Notes under the pieces: model-generated | Database searches by the model: none | What the model was told of the DNA's origin: nothing | Seen by the model: only the letters and a program-made list of their open reading frames with translations | Position numbers and translations under genes: made by a program | From: Fidelibacterota bacterium | Lineage (GTDB): Bacteria; Fidelibacterota; Fidelibacteria; Fidelibacterales; Fidelibacteraceae | Reading direction: 5' to 3' | Length of the DNA stretch: 10,179 nt | NCBI GenBank assembly: GCA_023134755.1 | Contig: JAGLUM010000434.1 | Span: 1 to 10,179, forward strand | Part shown: in pieces, positions 6,141 through 10,179 of the stretch | Position numbering within the stretch: position 1 is the first letter of the stretch | Layout: each line of letters starts with the position of its first letter

Positions 6141-7355
6141 ATGCTGAAAAAATGGTTTTTTATTCTATGGTTTATCACTCTGGTACCCCTGGCTGCCACT
6201 GAACTCATGTATCATGATATGTTCACTGTGGAACAATTGAAAGATTCACTCATTCAGAAAGGCTGGGAACATCGCACATCATTTCCGTACTTTAAAAAAT
6301 CTGCAAAAACAGCAAGTTCTCCTAAAAGCTGCATATTTTCTCCCGACGGAAAATACATATATGTTACCCTTCTGGGACAGCGGAAAACTGCTGTGCAAAT
6401 CTATTCGGTAGATCCGTTTGAAAAAGTAAAAACCCTATATCCAGGTTGTGAAGACCCAAGCAATGATTACGGTTATGCCGAGGGTGTTTTTTATATACCG
6501 GACGGAAGCTTCTGGTTTACGCGTATGACTACCAGTGATTATTTTATATATCATCCGGAAACAGATTCTTTGGAGCCGGGACGCTCGACGCGTGGGGATT
6601 GGACAAAAGCCCTTGAATTCAGCCCCAATCATGAACAGCTTGCTATGTCACACTGGATCTCACTGCGCATTTCCATTTTTGATGTTAGCGGTAACGGGCC
6701 GCGCCTGATCCGGAACCTTCGTACCAGCCAGATTCCCCGCGGCGTGGCATGGATCGGGAACGACACACTTGCTGTGGCGCTTTATGGGGGCGCAAACAGC
6801 ACCGATTGCGGTATCGAGATTTTTGATGTACGTACCGGCAAGAAAATACAAAGCATGCTTGAGCATCGTTCTGCTATGCGCGATGTACGTTATGACCCGC
6901 AAACGAAAATGCTGTATTACGATGATATGCGTTTTGCGATCGTGTATAAATATGACTGGATCCGGCGTGAGACCATCGCAGAGCTTGAGGTGGACAGCCA
7001 TCCCAACACGATCAGGTTAACCCCGGACGGAAAATATCTTTTTGTCAGTTGTCGCGGACCCAATAATCCTAATGGTTACACCCTTCCGAGTCCAAGAGAC
7101 GGAGAAGTGGTTGTGATCAATACGGATTCCTTTACTACATTAACTGCCTGGCAACAGGGGAACCAGCCCACCGGTCTGGATATTTCAGCTGACGGCTGTT
7201 ATCTTGCCACAACGGATTTTATGGATAACCAGGTCAATTTATATATGATATCCGCCCCGCGTTCTGTAAAAAAAGAAAATGCGTTAACAATGATCATGAA
7301 AAATATAGGTAATATTTATGAAATGGGCCCTCGTTCTTTCTGGTGGTGGTGGTAA
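6141..7355 (+). CDS. Exported YVTN/WD40-like beta-propeller protein (404 aa)
   Basis: This is a secreted or periplasmic repeat protein with no identified ligand or activity. It begins with a signal peptide (MLKKWFFILWFITLVPLAA, cleavage near residue 19, no lipobox Cys). Repeated beta-blade motifs follow: CIFSPDGKYIYVTLLG (64-79), GVFYIPDGSFWFTR (115-128), ALEFSPNHEQLAMSHW (157-172), GVAWIGNDTLAVALYG (201-216), an IEIFDVRTGKK strand pair (225-235), TIRLTPDGKYLFVSCRG (290-306), VVVINTDSFTTLTAW (323-337) and GLDISADGCYLATTDF (345-360). About seven blades can be counted, consistent with a closed propeller. The SPDGKY(I/L)(Y/F)V pattern is typical of YVTN-type propellers. A 34-residue tail follows the last blade and ends in four Trp, read from DNA that overlaps the patatin gene by 38 bp. 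AAGGA precedes the start by 6 nt. It may be a binding or scaffold protein for the following enzymes. Confidence 0.88.
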   Translation: MLKKWFFILWFITLVPLAATELMYHDMFTVEQLKDSLIQKGWEHRTSFPYFKKSAKTASSPKSCIFSPDGKYIYVTLLGQRKTAVQIYSVDPFEKVKTLYPGCEDPSNDYGYAEGVFYIPDGSFWFTRMTTSDYFIYHPETDSLEPGRSTRGDWTKALEFSPNHEQLAMSHWISLRISIFDVSGNGPRLIRNLRTSQIPRGVAWIGNDTLAVALYGGANSTDCGIEIFDVRTGKKIQSMLEHRSAMRDVRYDPQTKMLYYDDMRFAIVYKYDWIRRETIAELEVDSHPNTIRLTPDGKYLFVSCRGPNNPNGYTLPSPRDGEVVVINTDSFTTLTAWQQGNQPTGLDISADGCYLATTDFMDNQVNLYMISAPRSVKKENALTMIMKNIGNIYEMGPRSFWWWW

Positions 7356-8154
7356 CGGCATTGCCCACATTGGTGTTTTAAAAGAACTTGAACGTTTACA
7401 GCTGAAACCCGATTTGATCGTTGGTACCTCTATGGGCGCTATTGTGGGGGGAGTATATGCCACCGGGAAATCTGCTGCATGGATGGAAAATTATATAACG
7501 ACAGAGTTTGATATTAAAGATATGATATCCACGCGGGCTCTAAAGTGGGGAGAGGGGCCGGTTGTAAAAGTCCTGCAGGCGGGTGCGGCTTTGCACAACC
7601 TGAATATAAAACGTGGTGTGGAATCTGCTAATAAAATTTTGAAGTTGCTGCGGGAAGTTACACGGAATATTAATATTGAAGATACCGGTATCCCTTTTGC
7701 TTGTAATGCGGTAAATTTGCTTAACGGAAAGGAAAAGGTATTTACACAGGGAAATTTGGCAGAAGCTATTCGTTGTTCCATAGCAATTCCGCCGTTTTTT
7801 GAACCTTGTGAACTTGGCGATGGTTTGTATATTGATGGATGCTTTGCGGATAACCGTTCCATTCATACTGCAAAAGAAATGGGATACAAAAAAATTCTTT
7901 CAGTAAATGTTGTTCCGGTACGGTCCTTGAAGAAAACTGATTTGAAAAACGGCTATGATACCCTCTTCCGGGCTATGTCCATTGCACTGAACGATGTGCC
8001 TGAAACCCATAAAGCGACGGTTTCTCTGACAGCGTATAAAGGAGCTTATAATTTTGATTTTAACCATATTGAAGAGTTAATCGCTGTTGGTCAGCAGACT
8101 GTCCGCGATAATGAAACACGTATCAGGAAAAAATTTACTTCCTGGTATCAATAA
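7318..8154 (+). CDS. Patatin-like phospholipase / serine acyl-hydrolase
   Basis: This 278-residue patatin-fold hydrolase is predicted to cleave acyl esters of phospholipids or related lipids with a Ser–Asp dyad. The oxyanion loop SGGGGNGIAHIGVL lies at 8-21, and the nucleophile elbow GTSMG at 36-40 gives Ser38. SIAIPPFFEP (154-163) is the conserved 'xxPxxF' segment, and YIDGCFADN (171-179) carries the dyad Asp173. The usual DGG or DGA appears here as DGC. Size and order fit the short bacterial RssA/YchK-like class. There is no signal peptide, so it is probably cytoplasmic or peripheral to the inner membrane. The ATG at 7318 is essentially forced: an in-frame TAG lies at 7306 and the glycine loop begins at residue 9. 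A weak AGGT is 7 nt upstream. The start overlaps the propeller gene by 38 bp, implying coupling. Confidence 0.93.
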   Translation: MKWALVLSGGGGNGIAHIGVLKELERLQLKPDLIVGTSMGAIVGGVYATGKSAAWMENYITTEFDIKDMISTRALKWGEGPVVKVLQAGAALHNLNIKRGVESANKILKLLREVTRNINIEDTGIPFACNAVNLLNGKEKVFTQGNLAEAIRCSIAIPPFFEPCELGDGLYIDGCFADNRSIHTAKEMGYKKILSVNVVPVRSLKKTDLKNGYDTLFRAMSIALNDVPETHKATVSLTAYKGAYNFDFNHIEELIAVGQQTVRDNETRIRKKFTSWYQ

Positions 8155-8182
8155 TATTATGTTATGAATGAAAGGAATACAC

Positions 8183-10179
8183 ATGAAAACACGACAGATA
8201 TTTTTTGTTATGATAACAATGGTGTTTGTAATGATGTCTTGCAGTAAAAACCCCGGCAGTATTGATGTTTCATGGCAGCTGATTGAGAATCAATATAAAG
8301 GGAAAAACCTGCATAAAAGCGAAATTACCTTTACAAATAATTCCCATTATACCCTCACGCAAAAAAACTGGGAATATTATTACAGCTGGCATCGCAGTGT
8401 ATCGAATATTCAGGAAAGTGTTTTGGTAGACGGTAAAACCATCAATGGTGATTACAGCCTGCTTTTCCCGACAGAGCAGTTCCCGGATATTAAACCCGGT
8501 GAAAGTATTCGTTTCCCGCTGATTGGAAGCCATTATGTTCTGAATGTAACGGACGCGCCTACGGGTGGCTATTTTGTGATCAAGCGTGCTTTAGGAAAAG
8601 ATATCATTCTGTCATCTGGAGATGCCAGAGTTCTTCCTTTTCCAGAAGAAAAGTTAAAACGTGCGTCTTATGATAATTTGCCGGTGCAGACAGCTGAAAT
8701 TCGCTATAAACAGAACCAGGATTTGTATCGCATAGATAAAAACGAACTGCTGCCAGTCTTTCCGACACCGAGATCTATTACTTATATAGGTGATACCTAT
8801 GAATTCACGAAGAATATGGATATCTTTTATTATAAATCTCTGGGAAACGAGGCCAGTTATCTTCAGGAACGGTTCCAGCTTATTTTTAATTCAAAAATAA
8901 TGAAATATAAATTTAGGCATGCGGATTTCAGTAAATTTTCTGATACACGCATTATCCTGAAACTCATTGACGGTGAACCGGAATCCTATCGCCTTGAAAT
9001 TGATCCCAATGTGGGTATTTTAATTTACGGAACAGATGCCGTTGGCGTTTTTTACGGTATTCAGAGTCTTTTCTCGCTTTTTCCGCCAAACATTGATAAT
9101 ACGCCGAGAAAAACTGTAGAAGTACCGCGTGTTATTATCGAAGACGGTCCGCGTTTTCCCTATCGCGGTATGCATCTTGATGTGTCAAGAAGCTTTCATG
9201 ACAAAAAACATGTGCTACGGTTCTTGGAACTTATAGCGGAGTATAAACTCAACAAACTGCATTTTCATCTTACTGACGACGAAGGATGGAGAATTGAGAT
9301 CAAATCCTTGCCGGAATTAACTGAAATCGGAGCGTTTCGCGGGCATACCGAGAATGAACGCGATCATCTGCAGCCCGCCTTGGGCTCGGGACCTTACCCG
9401 GACCCAAACATTGGTAATGGCAGCGGATATTATAGCCGTGAAGATTTTATTGAGATCCTGCGCTTTGCCAAGAGCCGTCATATTGAAGTCATTCCGGAAA
9501 TTGATATGCCCGGACATATCCGTTCCGCTGTGAAAGCTATGGAGGCACGTTACGAAGGCTACATGCAGGAGGACAAACCCGATTCCGCAAAGATGTATCT
9601 CCTGACTGACTTTGACGATACCTCGCGATTTAGCTCTGCACAGCGCTTTCATGACAATACGGCCAATCCTTGCATGGAATCTACCTACCGCTTCGTAGAA
9701 GTAGTAATTAAAGAACTGGTATCTATGTATCAAGAAGCCAATGCGCCCTTAACCACGATCCATATTGGCGGTGATGAAGTACCCCGCGGAGCATTCGCGC
9801 ATTCCCCTATATGCAAAACCTTTCTGGAAAGCCAGGATGTTTATACCTCTCCCAATGAACTGCACAAATATTTTACCATGCGCTTTATCGATATTTTGAA
9901 AAAGTATGATATCCATACTGCCGGTTGGGAAGAGGTCGCTTGCAAACATGAAAACCGGCAGCGCATCCCGGACCCCTCTCTGGTTGACGAAGGTATTATT
10001 GCCTATATTTGGAACAATATTTGGGGCTGGGGTGCTGAAGATTTGGGATATAAACTGGCCAATACCGGATTTCCGGTTGTGCTCCTGAATGCTACCAATT
10101 TCTATTTTGATTTTGCTTATAACCGTGATCCCCAAGAACCTGGTCTTTACTGGGGCGGATATTCCGATACCCGTTCAGC
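8183..10179 (+). CDS. GH20 beta-N-acetylhexosaminidase (chitobiase type), lipoprotein, partial at 3' end
   Basis: This is an exo-acting hydrolase that removes terminal GlcNAc (or GalNAc) from chitobiose, chitin oligosaccharides or glycans. From the ATG at 8183 (AAAGGA with 6-nt spacer) the frame runs open for 665 codons to the window edge. The signal sequence MKTRQIFFVMITMVFVMMSC gives a probable lipoprotein Cys20, although MMSC is not a textbook lipobox. Domains in order are a CHB_HEX-like N-terminal beta domain (about 28-165), a GH20b domain starting near LLPVFPTPRS (189) and the catalytic TIM barrel from about 320. The barrel shows YRGMHLDVSR, HFHLTDDEGWRIEI (360-373), IEVIPEIDMPGH and the catalytic pair Asp531-Glu532 in HIGGDEVPRGAF. 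ALGSGPYPDPNIGNGSGYYS, NTANPCMESTYRFV and AYNRDPQEPGLYWG closely follow bacterial chitobiases. The Glu/Asp pair is intact. The gene is 28 bp after the patatin gene. Confidence 0.96.
   Translation, partial: MKTRQIFFVMITMVFVMMSCSKNPGSIDVSWQLIENQYKGKNLHKSEITFTNNSHYTLTQKNWEYYYSWHRSVSNIQESVLVDGKTINGDYSLLFPTEQFPDIKPGESIRFPLIGSHYVLNVTDAPTGGYFVIKRALGKDIILSSGDARVLPFPEEKLKRASYDNLPVQTAEIRYKQNQDLYRIDKNELLPVFPTPRSITYIGDTYEFTKNMDIFYYKSLGNEASYLQERFQLIFNSKIMKYKFRHADFSKFSDTRIILKLIDGEPESYRLEIDPNVGILIYGTDAVGVFYGIQSLFSLFPPNIDNTPRKTVEVPRVIIEDGPRFPYRGMHLDVSRSFHDKKHVLRFLELIAEYKLNKLHFHLTDDEGWRIEIKSLPELTEIGAFRGHTENERDHLQPALGSGPYPDPNIGNGSGYYSREDFIEILRFAKSRHIEVIPEIDMPGHIRSAVKAMEARYEGYMQEDKPDSAKMYLLTDFDDTSRFSSAQRFHDNTANPCMESTYRFVEVVIKELVSMYQEANAPLTTIHIGGDEVPRGAFAHSPICKTFLESQDVYTSPNELHKYFTMRFIDILKKYDIHTAGWEEVACKHENRQRIPDPSLVDEGIIAYIWNNIWGWGAEDLGYKLANTGFPVVLLNATNFYFDFAYNRDPQEPGLYWGGYSDTRS

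Noticed and set aside
7318..7355. Frameshift fusing the propeller and patatin genes into one protein
   Set aside because: The patatin has its own ATG with a complete N-terminal motif, the propeller is complete with all its blades, and both frames are intact. A fusion is not needed to explain the overlap.
9317..10135. Long open frames on the minus strand opposite the GH20 gene
   Set aside because: They are antisense to a clearly conserved coding sequence, have no ribosome sites or recognisable proteins, and are explained by codon bias of the GH20 gene.
1..10179. CRISPR array, toxin–antitoxin, restriction or other defence system
   Set aside because: No direct repeats with spacers, no nuclease or ATPase motifs, and no toxin-like pair were found. 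The small proteins at 788-1741 are in a housekeeping-type operon and show no toxin motif.

Overview
The window looks like chromosomal DNA of a Gram-negative, probably anaerobic or fermentative bacterium. A predicted outer-envelope chitobiase-type lipoprotein argues for a Gram-negative envelope. A long-form pyrophosphate-dependent phosphofructokinase and an AmrS-type radical SAM protein fit an anaerobe. The long PFP clade is common in Spirochaetes, Bacteroidetes, Chlamydiae and related FCB-type candidate phyla. I cannot place the organism more precisely. Intergenic DNA is very AT-rich and the genes have moderate GC. I saw no prophage, IS element, CRISPR array, tRNA or rRNA.

From left to right there are three transcription units. 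Unit 1 (minus strand, about 3163 down to 1) starts at a near-perfect sigma70-type promoter (TTGACA, 17 bp, TAAAAT). It reads: small four-helix 'phage holin family' membrane protein; AmrS-like radical SAM protein; three small proteins of 121, 135 and 63 residues; then gcvT (glycine cleavage T-protein), cut by the window start. Five of these genes are chained by overlapping stop and start codons (ATGA or ATGARTAA), and gcvT follows after 23 bp. The 135-residue protein shows a pattern I associate with B3-like DNA-binding folds. The other two small proteins are unrecognised.

Unit 2 (minus strand, about 6034 to 3181) is a two-gene glycolytic operon. It encodes PPi-dependent phosphofructokinase followed by class II fructose-1,6-bisphosphate aldolase, which catalyse consecutive steps, and ends at a hairpin terminator just after the aldolase gene.

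Unit 3 (plus strand, 6141 to beyond the window) is divergent from unit 2 across a 165-bp A/T-rich gap. It encodes an exported YVTN/WD40-like beta-propeller protein, a patatin-like phospholipase, and a GH20 beta-N-acetylhexosaminidase lipoprotein running off the right edge. The first two genes overlap by 38 bp out of phase, so one GGT repeat encodes the glycine-rich oxyanion loop of the patatin and a terminal Trp4 in the propeller protein. The last two are 28 bp apart. Together they suggest an envelope or amino-sugar-related unit, although the propeller's ligand is unknown.

I did not find a clear new defence or mobile system. The most original elements are the orphan small genes embedded in the AmrS–gcvT operon, and the out-of-phase overlap at the propeller–patatin junction.
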